A stretch of DNA of 32,407 nucleotides from Desulfobacterales bacterium. Its GTDB lineage: Bacteria > Desulfobacterota > Desulfobacteria > Desulfobacterales > C00003060. The notes beneath the pieces were generated by a model, which was not told where the DNA came from, ran no database searches, and saw nothing but the letters and a program-made list of their open reading frames with translations. The translations under genes and the position numbers were made by a program. The stretch covers positions 1-32,407 of the forward strand of contig JAGMBW010000028.1 in assembly GCA_023129535.1 (NCBI GenBank). The letters run 5' to 3'. This document shows, in pieces, positions 1 through 7,216 of the stretch (positions are counted from its first letter, which is position 1; each line of letters opens with the position of its first letter).

Positions 1-19
1 ATAGCCATGCCGAACAGTA

Positions 20-265
20 TTGCACCCAGATAGCAAAAGTTCCCTTTCCCGGTGGTTCAAAGCGATGAGGAAGACCAACTTCAGCAGCTTTAGCGAATTA
101 CATGCCGCATTCCCAAGTGCCGACAAAGTAGGTGATTTGATCGTATTTGACATTGGTGGCAATAAGTATCGTTTGATTGCATCGATACACTGCAATCGTG
201 GCAAGGTGTACATCCGTCATGTGCTTACCCACAGCGAATATGACAAAGGAGCGTGGAAACAATGA
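20..265 (+). CDS. higB: HigB-type mRNA interferase toxin, 5' end missing or broken
   Basis: This is the toxin half of a type II toxin-antitoxin pair; family members are RelE-fold ribosome-dependent mRNA endonucleases acting in the cytoplasm. The signature segment D-I-G-G-N-K-Y-R-L-I near residue 45 and the C-terminal R-H-V-L-T-H-S-E-Y-D are typical of HigB. The readable frame opens only at a TTG and is about 15 residues shorter than usual family members. The preceding bases in another frame read A-E-Q-Y, which would suit a HigB N-terminus, so either the gene starts outside the window with a frameshift near base 20, or the N-terminus is lost. The stop codon overlaps the start of the antitoxin gene (ATGA), as expected for a coupled toxin-first higBA operon. 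Identity is fairly sure; intactness is not. Confidence 0.8.
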   Translation: MHPDSKSSLSRWFKAMRKTNFSSFSELHAAFPSADKVGDLIVFDIGGNKYRLIASIHCNRGKVYIRHVLTHSEYDKGAWKQ

Positions 266-660
266 GCGTTATAGCTGAAAACATTCAAACCCACTGGGTT
301 GTGATTAGTCCCTTGTTTTCCATTCACAATGAGAAGGAATACGACTTAGCAGTTGAACGGCTCAACAGCCTCATCGACCAAGTTGGTACCAATGAACAAC
401 ACCCTTTGTATGGGCTTCTGGACACACTCGGCACCGTGATACATGCGCACGAAGAGAAACACCATCCAATAGCAGAATGCAAGGGTAGTGAAATGCTTCG
501 GTTCTTCATGGATGAACATGGCCTTGTGGAATCTGATCTGCCGGAGATAGGTTCTCAAGCGATGGTGTCCGCAATCCTTAACGGCAAGCAGGAACTCACT
601 GTGAAGCATATCCGTGCCTTGGCTAAACGGTTCCATGTGTCAGCTGCGGTCTTTGTATAG
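262..660 (+). CDS. higA: HigA-type antitoxin with XRE helix-turn-helix
   Basis: This antitoxin would neutralise the upstream HigB-like toxin and autorepress the operon by DNA binding. The start chosen is the ATG that overlaps the toxin stop; an AGGAG at 247-251 sits 10 bases upstream, whereas an in-frame GTG nine bases earlier would place that site too close. The protein is 132 residues. The N-terminal part holds the dimerisation/toxin-contact region, and a phage-repressor-like HTH lies in the last 50 residues (E-I-G-S-Q-A-M-V-S-A-I-L-N-G-K followed by the recognition-helix region ending A-L-A-K-R-F-H-V). Translational coupling with higB is visible from the 4-bp overlap. The gene is intact. 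Confidence 0.88.
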   Translation: MSVIAENIQTHWVVISPLFSIHNEKEYDLAVERLNSLIDQVGTNEQHPLYGLLDTLGTVIHAHEEKHHPIAECKGSEMLRFFMDEHGLVESDLPEIGSQAMVSAILNGKQELTVKHIRALAKRFHVSAAVFV

Positions 661-746
661 AATCATACTTCAAAAAAAGTGTCGCGACTCTAGTACCTCT
701 ATGAGCAATGCCTATCTTGACAGTCCCGTATAAAGTTCTTACTGCA

Positions 747-775
747 GTCATTGCGAGCATAGCGAAGCAATCTCA
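747..775. repeat. Half copy of a GTCATTGCGAG...GAAGCAATCTC repeat
   Basis: A short imperfect palindromic repeat of the dispersed type seen in full at 10908-10979. It lies in the 208-bp gap between higA and the crp-like gene. Further along, near 810-836, are three 9-bp units of a TTCGTGGTG-type repeat. I see no gene or clear terminator in this gap. Confidence 0.6.
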
Positions 776-868
776 TTCACCCTGATGCCACGACTTTGCT
801 TCGGCTCCACTCGTGCCCTTCGTTTTCTTCGTGGTGTAATTCCTTTTTTTCCGGCGTGAACTATAACG

Positions 869-1549
869 TCACCGACCCCGGCGCTTAAGGCGAGCCATGT
901 CGTGGATTCGAATCGCACCTTCACTGATACTTACGAGGCCCTTCTCGCGCAACACCCTCAGCTCTTTATTGATACTTTCTCTGGTGGCGCCAACCATGCT
1001 GGCAAGATCCTTTTGGGTCAGACGGAGGTCTATCAGGATGGCGTCTGCCTCCTGGCGGCCGTAGATTTCGGCCAATTCGATGAGCTTTTTGGCAAACCTG
1101 GAAGAGATGTTGAGAAAACAAGTATCTTCCAAAAGGTCGTCGGTTTTACGCAGACGCATAGATAGGGAGTAGAGGATGGACTCGATTGCGTGTTCATTGT
1201 TTTTTAGAAATGATAGGAAGTCGCTTCGGTTCAGGACAAATACTTCCGCTGGTTCAAGTGCGACCGCATCAGCCGAGCGGGGCATCCCGTCCAAGATGGA
1301 CATCTCTCCGAAAAAATCCCCCTCAGAAAAAACCGCTAAGATGACCTCATCTCCCATCCTGGACGGGAGCACGATCTTTATAACTCCTCTGACTATAACG
1401 TACAGGCTGGTCCCTTCGCTCCCTTTGCGGAAGAGCACCTCTCCCTTTTTCAAAGATTGGCGCCTGAGTAAGGCAGCAAGACGCTCACCGTCCTCCTGGT
1501 TAAGGGACCGGAACAGGGGAACTTGTTTTAGAAATTCTTGTGGGGTCAT
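869..1549 (-). CDS. Crp/Fnr-family transcriptional regulator
   Basis: A cytoplasmic transcription factor of 226 residues, the normal length. Residues about 10-125 form a cyclic-nucleotide-binding beta-roll with the phosphate-binding cassette F-F-G-E-M-S-I-L-D-G-M-P-R-S-A-D, which keeps the Gly-Glu and Arg-Ser-Ala positions used by nucleotide-binding members. Residues about 170-220 hold a Crp-type winged HTH (L-T-Q-K-D-L-A-S-M-V-G-A-T-R-E-S-I-N-K). There is only one cysteine, so an Fnr-like iron-sulphur sensor is unlikely. It is the last gene of the gsp-direction series, downstream of the cohesin gene and separated from it by a 7-bp repeat array that ends seven bases before its ATG, leaving no evident Shine-Dalgarno. 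Whether it controls the locus is inference. Confidence 0.9.
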   Translation of the reverse strand: MTPQEFLKQVPLFRSLNQEDGERLAALLRRQSLKKGEVLFRKGSEGTSLYVIVRGVIKIVLPSRMGDEVILAVFSEGDFFGEMSILDGMPRSADAVALEPAEVFVLNRSDFLSFLKNNEHAIESILYSLSMRLRKTDDLLEDTCFLNISSRFAKKLIELAEIYGRQEADAILIDLRLTQKDLASMVGATRESINKELRVLREKGLVSISEGAIRIHDMARLKRRGR

Positions 1550-1556
1550 GGTGAAA

Positions 1557-1605
1557 TCAGTGGTCAGTGGTCAGTGGTCAGTGGTCAGTGATCAGTGGTC
1601 AGTGA
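1557..1605. repeat. 7-bp tandem array, seven units of TCAGTGG/TCAGTGA
   Basis: Seven near-perfect 7-bp units in direct repetition. The array starts seven bases upstream of the crp-like start codon and runs into the 3' end of the cohesin gene, whose stop codon (tca at 1585-1587 on the plus strand) is part of a unit. The same unit, in reverse complement, forms the arrays at 4487-4535 and 20694-20721. Confidence 0.95.
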
Positions 1606-2163
1606 CCTGTCCTTGACCTTTTCGTGTTTTCCCGTTTTCGTGTCTTCGTGATTGGCTTTTTCGCTTTTTGTTTTGATTTCTGGGGATTCGCCTGAAATGA
1701 TGAGCGGATTTACCTTGACACGACATGTGATGTCCTTCAGTTGATCGCTCATCATCTCAAGGTCGGATATTTCAATGTTGATCACGTGGTTTCCTTTCAA
1801 CCCGGCCTTAATTTCGAATGTGAGATTCAGGATCGGAAAATCTTTGCCTCTAATCCCCTTTGCCCCCGCCATGACGACAATGAGCCGGCCGGGCTTCTTG
1901 TCATTAATGATATGCATCAAGGAATCGCTGTATTTTGTCTTGACCCCCTTTTTGAAGGTAAGGATCTTAGGGTCATACTTGATGACCAGTTTTAGACCGG
2001 CCAGGTTATCCACCTGGTCAATCATAATCGGAATATCAACGGACTGGCCGGATCTTGCCGTGATTTCCGGAATGTGGAGCTCGGTTCCCGAGGCCACAGG
2101 AGCCCACAAGAGCGTAAGGGCTCCGAAAAGCAATAATGTAATCAACCTTGCCATTGGCTTCAT
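1585..2163 (-). CDS. Secreted cohesin-domain protein with repeat-encoded C-terminus
   Basis: A predicted exported protein. Residues 1-26 are a signal peptide (K-P-M-A-R, hydrophobic stretch, then A-S-G). Residues about 28-150 match the cohesin beta-sandwich: A-R-S-G-Q-S-V-D-I-P-I, L-A-G-L-K-L-V-I-K-Y-D-P-K-I-L and the closing F-E-I-K-A-G-L-K-G. In the family, cohesins bind dockerins; in deltaproteobacteria single cohesins of unknown partner are common. GGAGG lies about 10 bases before the chosen ATG. The last 20-25 residues (H-E-D-T-K-T-G-K-H-E-K and beyond) are encoded by repeat DNA: a 9-bp CACGAAGAC-type repeat followed by the 7-bp array, which supplies the stop. The original C-terminus was probably shorter. 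It follows gspE in the same direction, so it may be a T2SS-linked surface or periplasmic protein. Confidence 0.82.
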   Translation of the reverse strand: MKPMARLITLLLFGALTLLWAPVASGTELHIPEITARSGQSVDIPIMIDQVDNLAGLKLVIKYDPKILTFKKGVKTKYSDSLMHIINDKKPGRLIVVMAGAKGIRGKDFPILNLTFEIKAGLKGNHVINIEISDLEMMSDQLKDITCRVKVNPLIISGESPEIKTKSEKANHEDTKTGKHEKVKDRSLTTDH

Positions 2164-2205
2164 TCAGGCAGATCCTCCGTCCTTAGAAGTTAAGGGGCAC
2201 CTTAA

Positions 2206-2363
2206 TTGGAGTATTGCAGTATTGGAGCACTGGATAGTAACAAAATTGTAGAGATTTAGACCCATCCCTCCAATACTCCAATACTCCAATACTCCATCAC
2301 TCCAATACTCCATCCCTCCATCCCTCCATCCCTCCAATACTCCATCACTCCATTTCTCCATTT
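2206..2363. repeat. 8-bp repeat element with inverted arms (cohesin-gspE gap)
   Basis: The left arm near 2206-2239 carries TTGGAGTATTG-type units. The right arm from about 2262 to the gspE stop carries a dozen ACTCCAAT/CCTCCATC-type 8-bp units, the inverse complement of the left. It fills nearly the whole gap between the two genes and touches the gspE stop codon. Confidence 0.9.
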
Positions 2364-4052
2364 CTATTGCTCTGTAATTCGAAACACCTCTTCAATGGTT
2401 GTAATCCCGTCTAAGACCTTGTGTGCTCCGTCCTGGCGCAGCGAGATCATCCCGTGCTCAGTGGCCTTGCGCTTTATAGCATTGGCATCCGAGGTCTTCA
2501 AGATCAGACTCTTAATGGCATCATCCAGGATCATGAGTTCAAAGATGCCCATCCTTCCCATATAGCCCGTATGAAGGCACGAAGGGCAACCTTTGCCCCG
2601 GTATATCTTTTTACCTTCAAGCCTTTCAGGGGATATGCCAATGCTCCGGAGGGATTCCTCATCGGGCGTGTAAGCCACTTTGCAGTTATTGCAAATGACC
2701 CGCACCAGGCGCTGGGCCAAAATGGCGATCACCGAAGAGCTCACCAGAAAAGCCTCTATCCCCATATCAATCAGGCGTGTTACAGCGCTGGACGCATCGT
2801 TCGTATGCAACGTAGAGAAGACCAGGTGCCCCGTCAGAGCAGACTGGATGGCAATTTCCGCTGTTTCCAGGTCCCGGATCTCGCCCACAAAGATAACGTC
2901 CGGGTCCTGGCGCACAATGGAGCGCAACCCGTTGGCAAAGGTGAGATCGATCTTCGGATTTACCTGGATCTGGGCTATGCCGTCTATCTGGTATTCAATG
3001 GGGTCTTCCACGGTAATAATATTGATTTCCGAGCTGTTGATGGTACTGAGGGCCGCATAAAGGGTCGTTGTTTTGCCGCTCCCTGTTGGACCTGTCACAA
3101 GGATGATGCCGTGCGCAGATCGGATGAGTTTATCAAAAACCTCCAATTTTTCACCGGGCATGCCGAGGTCGGAAGGCCTCAGCAGCACACTCGATTTGTG
3201 AAGCAGTCGGAGGACCACGCGCTCGCCAAAGGCAGTAGGGATAGTAGAAACACGTATATCCACATTCCTGTCAGCGATCCTGATCTCGATCCGGCCATCC
3301 TGGGGAAGCCTTTTTTCCGCAATGTTCAGTTTGGCCATGATCTTGATTCGGGAGACCAGTGTTGACTGAATACGCTTCGGCGGGCTGAGCTTGTCATACA
3401 AGACTCCGTCCACGCGGTAGCGAACCTTGAGCTTATTCTGATAGGGTTCAATGTGGATGTCACTGGCGCGGGCCTTCACCGCCTGTGAAAGCATTAGATT
3501 GACGAGCCTGATAATGGGCGCATCGCTTGTCTCATCCAAAAGATCCCCGGTTTCCTCTATTTCAGAGATGATCCGGTCGCTTTCTTCCTCATGCATACCC
3601 TCAATGACATGCTCAGCAGAATCCTGGCTCATATCGTAGGCAAAATTGATGACCGAAAGGATCGCTGAATACGGGGCAAGCACGGTTTGTACCCCATCCC
3701 GGCCCAGGACCAGTTGCACGTCGTCCAGGGCTTGAAACGCAAGGGGATCATTTACCGCCACGCAGGCCTGATTTGAGGTGAGCACCGGGACCATCTTGTA
3801 TCTTTTGAGAAATTGTATGGGTATCTTTTCAGTAAAATCGGTGTTCAGATCTCCGGTTGAAAGGTCGGAAACAAATGGCAGGTCAAACTGGAGGCTCAGG
3901 GCCTTCAGCAGATCCGATTCCGAAATAGCCTTCTGGTGGATCAAGATCTCCCCTATCCGGCCCCCTTTTTGTTCCTGGATCTTGAGGGCATCCGCAAGGG
4001 CTTCTTCCACAAGCCCGCAAGTTTCTGTTAATATTTGGCCGATTAGTTTCAT
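2364..4052 (-). CDS. gspE: Type II secretion ATPase GspE
   Basis: The hexameric cytoplasmic ATPase that drives pseudopilus assembly, docked to the membrane through GspL. The 562 residues contain an N-terminal GspE/MshE domain (about 1-150), the linker R-A-S-D-I-H-I-E-P, and a RecA-like core with Walker A G-P-T-G-S-G-K-T-T at 321-329. The Asp-box/Walker B region follows, with V-G-E-I-R-D-L-E-T-A-E, then the His-box T-G-H-L-V-F-S-T-L-H-T-N. A tetracysteine zinc site is complete (C454, C457, C489, C492), which marks GspE rather than PilT. No strong Shine-Dalgarno is seen before the ATG. It lies downstream of two tiny membrane-protein genes and upstream of the cohesin gene. Confidence 0.97.
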   Translation of the reverse strand: MKLIGQILTETCGLVEEALADALKIQEQKGGRIGEILIHQKAISESDLLKALSLQFDLPFVSDLSTGDLNTDFTEKIPIQFLKRYKMVPVLTSNQACVAVNDPLAFQALDDVQLVLGRDGVQTVLAPYSAILSVINFAYDMSQDSAEHVIEGMHEEESDRIISEIEETGDLLDETSDAPIIRLVNLMLSQAVKARASDIHIEPYQNKLKVRYRVDGVLYDKLSPPKRIQSTLVSRIKIMAKLNIAEKRLPQDGRIEIRIADRNVDIRVSTIPTAFGERVVLRLLHKSSVLLRPSDLGMPGEKLEVFDKLIRSAHGIILVTGPTGSGKTTTLYAALSTINSSEINIITVEDPIEYQIDGIAQIQVNPKIDLTFANGLRSIVRQDPDVIFVGEIRDLETAEIAIQSALTGHLVFSTLHTNDASSAVTRLIDMGIEAFLVSSSVIAILAQRLVRVICNNCKVAYTPDEESLRSIGISPERLEGKKIYRGKGCPSCLHTGYMGRMGIFELMILDDAIKSLILKTSDANAIKRKATEHGMISLRQDGAHKVLDGITTIEEVFRITEQ

Positions 4053-4188
4053 ATTACCGTGGTTACTCGTTGTGGGTTACGAGTTGCGCGTTAACATTTT
4101 TCATGAAGACGTTTGTTGAGTTTGTTGGGTTTCGTAACCATGAACGGTGAACTCTGAACCTGTGAACGCTTGCTGAGTTTCTATGCTG
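4053..4188. repeat. Degenerate short repeats between gspE and the small ORFs
   Basis: The gap holds imperfect repeats of GTTACTCGT/GTGGGTTACGAGT type followed by a GAACGGTGAACTCTGAACC-type stretch. No coding capacity beyond shadow frames is seen. Confidence 0.5.
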
Positions 4189-4287
4189 CTATGTCTGTTT
4201 CTGCTGTTTTTTCTTATGGTCGTAAATAAGAACGGCAATGATGCCTGCTATTCCAATAGCACCAAGAAACAAATACACTGTTAACAT
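4189..4287 (-). CDS. 32-residue single-span membrane miniprotein
   Basis: A very short frame: M-L-T-V-Y-L-F, a hydrophobic stretch of about 20 residues rich in Ile, Gly and Ala, then a basic tail (D-H-K-K-K-Q-Q-K-Q-T). That pattern predicts one transmembrane helix with the C-terminus in the cytoplasm. AAGGGGAATGAG lies immediately before the ATG, and the stop of the preceding gene is only one base away, so translation is probably coupled. No family is recognised. Its position between gspD and gspE suggests an accessory of the secretion machinery or a chance neighbour; function unknown. Confidence 0.55.
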   Translation of the reverse strand: MLTVYLFLGAIGIAGIIAVLIYDHKKKQQKQT

Positions 4288-4288
4288 C

Positions 4289-4477
4289 TCATTCCCCTTT
4301 CTTTAACATCATTCCCAACATTAGAAAGATTGCTGACACAATGCCGCCTACGGCAAGGACAACGACTGATATCTTTCCCTGAACAAAGGGGATAATGATC
4401 ATAGAAACAACCGTTGCCTTGCTCAGGTCATAGGAGTATTTTGAAAGCTCGTTTCGGTTTCGGTCAAATAAGTTCAT
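4289..4477 (-). CDS. 62-residue two-span membrane protein, unknown
   Basis: A small protein with a charged N-terminus (N-L-F-D-R-N-R-N-E-L-S-K-Y-S-Y-D-L-S-K) followed by two hydrophobic segments, about residues 20-36 and 38-57, and a basic end K-K-G-E. It is predicted to be an inner-membrane hairpin. It sits directly upstream of the 32-residue membrane gene and just downstream of the 7-bp array that ends gspD. I do not recognise the family with confidence. The good coupling to the next small gene and the shared strand argue that it is real. Confidence 0.6.
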   Translation of the reverse strand: MNLFDRNRNELSKYSYDLSKATVVSMIIIPFVQGKISVVVLAVGGIVSAIFLMLGMMLKKGE

Positions 4478-4486
4478 TTAATTTCT

Positions 4487-4535
4487 AATCACTGATCACT
4501 GATCACTGACCACTGACCACTGATCACTAATCACT
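4487..4535. repeat. 7-bp tandem array, seven units of GATCACT/GACCACT
   Basis: Seven 7-bp units, the reverse complement of the array at 1557-1605. The gspD stop codon (cta at 4527-4529 on the plus strand) lies inside it, so the last residues of GspD are array-encoded. Confidence 0.95.
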
Positions 4536-6653
4536 GACTTCTCGACTTTTATACATCTTGATTACACCTTCCTCGATCCTGTCGATTTCATCCTTTTTTT
4601 CTTCAAATATTTTCTTGGCCTCTTCCGGGTTTTCGATGATGTGGGGGGTTAGAAATACGAAAAGGTTGGTCTTATTTTGTGTCTTGGAGACTGATTTAAA
4701 AAACCAACCCAAACCCGGGATATCGCCCAGGCAAGGAACCTTGTACGTTCCCATTTCACTAGTTTCGCCAATAATACCCCCGATAACCACGCTATTAGCG
4801 TCCTTCACAATAACCGTTGTTTCTGCTGATCGCTTGAGTGTAGTTGGTTTGTCTCCCTTCACCTCTCCTTTCAGTTTTATTACTTCTTGAAAGATTTTTA
4901 AGCGAACAAATCTTTCCTGATTAATCTGAGGGGTAACCTTAAGAGTGACCCCCACATCCTTATACTCATAACTGCTATAGTCTCTACCTATCTCCGTTGT
5001 TTCCGCTCTGGTAATATACGGGACATTCTCTCCAACATAAATCTCAGCATCCTCATTGTCAGTTGTCAAAATCTGCGGCGTAGAAAGGATATGCACATCG
5101 GAATCCTTCTTGTAGGCCCGTATTACAGCCCCTATGGTAGGAAACGTAAATTTGCCAATTGTAATCCCTTCACCCAGAACTCCCAACGAAAACCCCCTAG
5201 GGAAGATGGGACTTTTTGGAATGATTTGATACTCACCATATTCTGGTTTAGTTCCTCCAAGCCCACCGGAGCCTATAAAGCCTGCACTTTTTCTGCCATC
5301 ATGACTACCAATTTCTTCCATGGCACGCCACTCCACGCCAAGCGTGAAATCTTTATCCACATTCACTTCCATAATCAGCGCCTCAATATAGACCATCCTT
5401 CGCGGAATATCGAGTTTCTCAATAACATCCAGGAGGACAAGATAGTCGTCCTTATCTGCCCTAATTACCAGGGAATTGGTCGCCTTATCGGACAAGATCT
5501 GGACTTCCTTGGAAATAATGGGCGCTTTTCCCTTTGCGGGCGCTTTTGCCTGTTTGGAAGGGAGGGCCATTAGGACCTTGGCCAGATCTTCGGCATTGGC
5601 GTTCTGAAGATAATATACGTGGATGTCCCCCTCGCCTCGGGGGATTTCTTTGTCCAACAGTTTAATGAGTTGTTTGACCCTTAAAGTATCATCCTCAGTG
5701 GCCGCAATGATCAGAGAATTAGTCCTCTCGTCGGCTACAATCTTGACATCGGGACTCACAGGGACGCCTTTTCTCCGGGGCCGCGCCTTGACCTGAAAGA
5801 CAGGCAACAGCGACTTTACCAAAACCGTTGCCGTGGCATGTTCAATAGGTATCACCGATATCTCTGCACCGATACCCACGACATCAATCACCTTTACTAT
5901 ACGGAGCAGGCGTTTGATATTGGAAAGGACGTCAGTCACAATCAGGATGCCAGTAGGGGCGTATGAGATAATCACACTGCTCTTGGATATCAAGGGGGCA
6001 AAGAGTTTTTTCAGGTCATCGGGGTTGGCATAGTCTAAGGGAATCAGTTGCGTGACCACCTTGTCTTGGGGATCGATAGCCTCCTCGCGCAACCGCGTTT
6101 CAATGTTCTTGGATCGGGCCTGAACCGCCGGGATAATCTTTATCACGCTTCCCGCAGGCACGGTCGTAAAACCGTGCACCTCCAGGACCGATTCAAAAAC
6201 CTTGTACGCCTCTTTTACTGAGATCTTGGTCGGCGAGATAATCGTCACCTTTCCCCTGACTCCTTTATCAACCACGAAATTCTTGCCCGTCAGCTCGCTG
6301 ATGAACTTAATAAAAAGCGCGATATCGACGTTGTCAAAATCGATGGTCACATAACGCTCATCGGTCGCTTGTTCTGCAGGCATTTGTTGCTGACTGGGGA
6401 TCTCCTTTTTAGGAGGTGTTTTCTTTTTCGCTCGGATAAGCTTTTCAGGGGCAGGGGCTTTCCGGGGAGGCTTCACCACCGCAGGCCTCACACCTTCCTC
6501 ACCCGCAACACGGGCACCAAGGGCCACGGAATGACTGGCAAGCAGCCATAGGGCTACGCATAGAAGGGAGAGAATACATTTGAAGATGGAGTGCTGGAGT
6601 GCTGGAGTGCTGGAGTACTGGAGTGGTGGAGTACTGGAGTACCGGGTTTTCAT
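4527..6653 (-). CDS. gspD: Type II secretion secretin GspD
   Basis: The outer-membrane channel of the T2SS. The protein has 708 residues. After a signal sequence come the N0 domain (D-E-R-Y-V-T-I-D-F-D-N-V-D-I), N1 (T-Q-L-I-P-L-D-Y-A-N), N2 (I-S-V-I-P-I-E-H-A-T-A) and N3 (I-H-V-Y-Y-L-Q-N-A-N-A). The secretin barrel follows, with the gate region I-L-S-T-P-Q-I-L-T-T-D-N, V-G-E-N-V-P-Y-I and the closing L-F-V-F-L-T-P-H-I-I. The start chosen is the ATG at 6653, preceded by GGAGGG at a good distance. Between M-K-T-R and the hydrophobic core lie about 18 residues encoded by an 8-bp array (S-S-T-P-P-L-Q-Y-S-S-T-P-A-L-Q), giving an unusually long signal-peptide N-region. The stop is inside a 7-bp array. 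Function is certain; the exact N-terminus is not. Confidence 0.95.
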   Translation of the reverse strand: MKTRYSSTPPLQYSSTPALQHSIFKCILSLLCVALWLLASHSVALGARVAGEEGVRPAVVKPPRKAPAPEKLIRAKKKTPPKKEIPSQQQMPAEQATDERYVTIDFDNVDIALFIKFISELTGKNFVVDKGVRGKVTIISPTKISVKEAYKVFESVLEVHGFTTVPAGSVIKIIPAVQARSKNIETRLREEAIDPQDKVVTQLIPLDYANPDDLKKLFAPLISKSSVIISYAPTGILIVTDVLSNIKRLLRIVKVIDVVGIGAEISVIPIEHATATVLVKSLLPVFQVKARPRRKGVPVSPDVKIVADERTNSLIIAATEDDTLRVKQLIKLLDKEIPRGEGDIHVYYLQNANAEDLAKVLMALPSKQAKAPAKGKAPIISKEVQILSDKATNSLVIRADKDDYLVLLDVIEKLDIPRRMVYIEALIMEVNVDKDFTLGVEWRAMEEIGSHDGRKSAGFIGSGGLGGTKPEYGEYQIIPKSPIFPRGFSLGVLGEGITIGKFTFPTIGAVIRAYKKDSDVHILSTPQILTTDNEDAEIYVGENVPYITRAETTEIGRDYSSYEYKDVGVTLKVTPQINQERFVRLKIFQEVIKLKGEVKGDKPTTLKRSAETTVIVKDANSVVIGGIIGETSEMGTYKVPCLGDIPGLGWFFKSVSKTQNKTNLFVFLTPHIIENPEEAKKIFEEKKDEIDRIEEGVIKMYKSREVSD
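6587..6642. repeat. 8-bp tandem array inside the 5' end of gspD
   Basis: Exactly seven units of TGGAGTGC/TGGAGTAC on the plus strand. It is translated as part of the GspD N-terminus and is followed on the plus strand by the IVP remnant, the same order as at 18643-18760. Confidence 0.95.
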
Positions 6654-6657
6654 CTTT

Positions 6658-6752
6658 CTATCCCTCCATTTCTCCATATGTCGCCCATTCTTCTTTGACC
6701 ATATCATCTATCCAAATCACCCTTATTTCTTTTGTTCTCTAAAGACTTTATT
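6658..6752 (-). pseudogene. 3' remnant of an IVP/S23 four-helix-bundle gene
   Basis: These bases closely match the 3' end of the second IVP gene at 18691-18780. Read in two frames they give S-L-E-N-K-R-N-K-G-D and then D-D-M-V-K-E-E-W-A-T-Y-G-E-M-E-G-stop, against S-L-E-S-K-R-N-K-G-D and M-V-K-E-E-W-A-A-Y-G-E-M-E-G in the longer copy. One small indel separates the two parts and the rest of the gene is missing. Its last codons contain the Shine-Dalgarno used by gspD. The adjacent 8-bp array is also shared with the longer copy, so gene end and array were copied together. Confidence 0.85.
6662..6667 (-). promoter_or_regulatory. Ribosome-binding site of gspD supplied by the IVP remnant
   Basis: GGAGGG on the minus strand, eight bases before the ATG at 6653. 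It is formed by the penultimate codons and stop of the IVP remnant (ATGGAGGGATAG). Confidence 0.7.
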
Positions 6753-6824
6753 ATAACCTTGCAAGAGGAGCATTCCAAAAAAGTATGTAAGATTTACCCC
6801 ATTGCACTTGAAAGCTTTGCATTT

Positions 6825-6865
6825 AAGTTCCCCCCTTTTGTAAAGGGGGGTTAGGGGGGATTTTC
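6825..6865. repeat. Left C-rich inverted repeat of the DUF559 cassette
   Basis: It contains a perfect hairpin, CCCCCCTTT-TGT-AAAGGGGGG (6830-6850), followed by TTAGGGGGGATTTT. Its reverse complement is found to the right of the DUF559 gene. It ends immediately before the stop codon of that gene. Confidence 0.9.
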
Positions 6866-7213
6866 TTACAAGCGCCCATATATCTTATGCAAAACCCCAT
6901 CGATATTCGTGAATATTTCTCTTCCTGAAAACCTTAAGACTTTAAACCCAAGCCTTCCAAGAAAATTATCTCTAATTTCATCCTTTTCTAGTCCCTGTCC
7001 ATGGTAATGTTGACCGCCATCGATTTCAATAATCAGCTTTGCGGCAGGACAATAAAAATCAACAATGTAGTTCCCGATGTTTTTCTGTCTGTAAAATTGA
7101 TAGCCATTAATCTGTTTTCTTCTGATTTTCGCCCAAAGAAACCTTTCCGAATCGGTCATATTCTTTCTAAGTTCTCTTGAACGTTGTTTGAGTTGCTTAT
7201 TGAATGGAAGCAT
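6866..7213 (-). CDS. DUF559 endonuclease-like protein (Vsr-related PD-(D/E)XK fold)
   Basis: A 115-residue protein of the DUF559 family, related in fold to very-short-patch-repair and restriction endonucleases. Residues 8-30 (R-S-R-E-L-R-K-N-M-T-D-S-E-R-F-L-W) are the usual N-terminal signature. The presumed metal-binding core is N-Y-I-V-D52-F-Y-C, then E63-I-D65-G-G-Q-H69, complete for the family. DNA cleavage has not been shown for most members. The gene sits alone between gspD and the gspB-like gene, flanked on both sides by inverted copies of the same C-rich hairpin repeat, and is visibly more A+T-rich than the gsp genes. This looks like an inserted cassette rather than a secretion gene. 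The G-rich tract of the right repeat lies just before its ATG. Confidence 0.9.
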   Translation of the reverse strand: MLPFNKQLKQRSRELRKNMTDSERFLWAKIRRKQINGYQFYRQKNIGNYIVDFYCPAAKLIIEIDGGQHYHGQGLEKDEIRDNFLGRLGFKVLRFSGREIFTNIDGVLHKIYGRL

Positions 7214-7216
7214 CTA

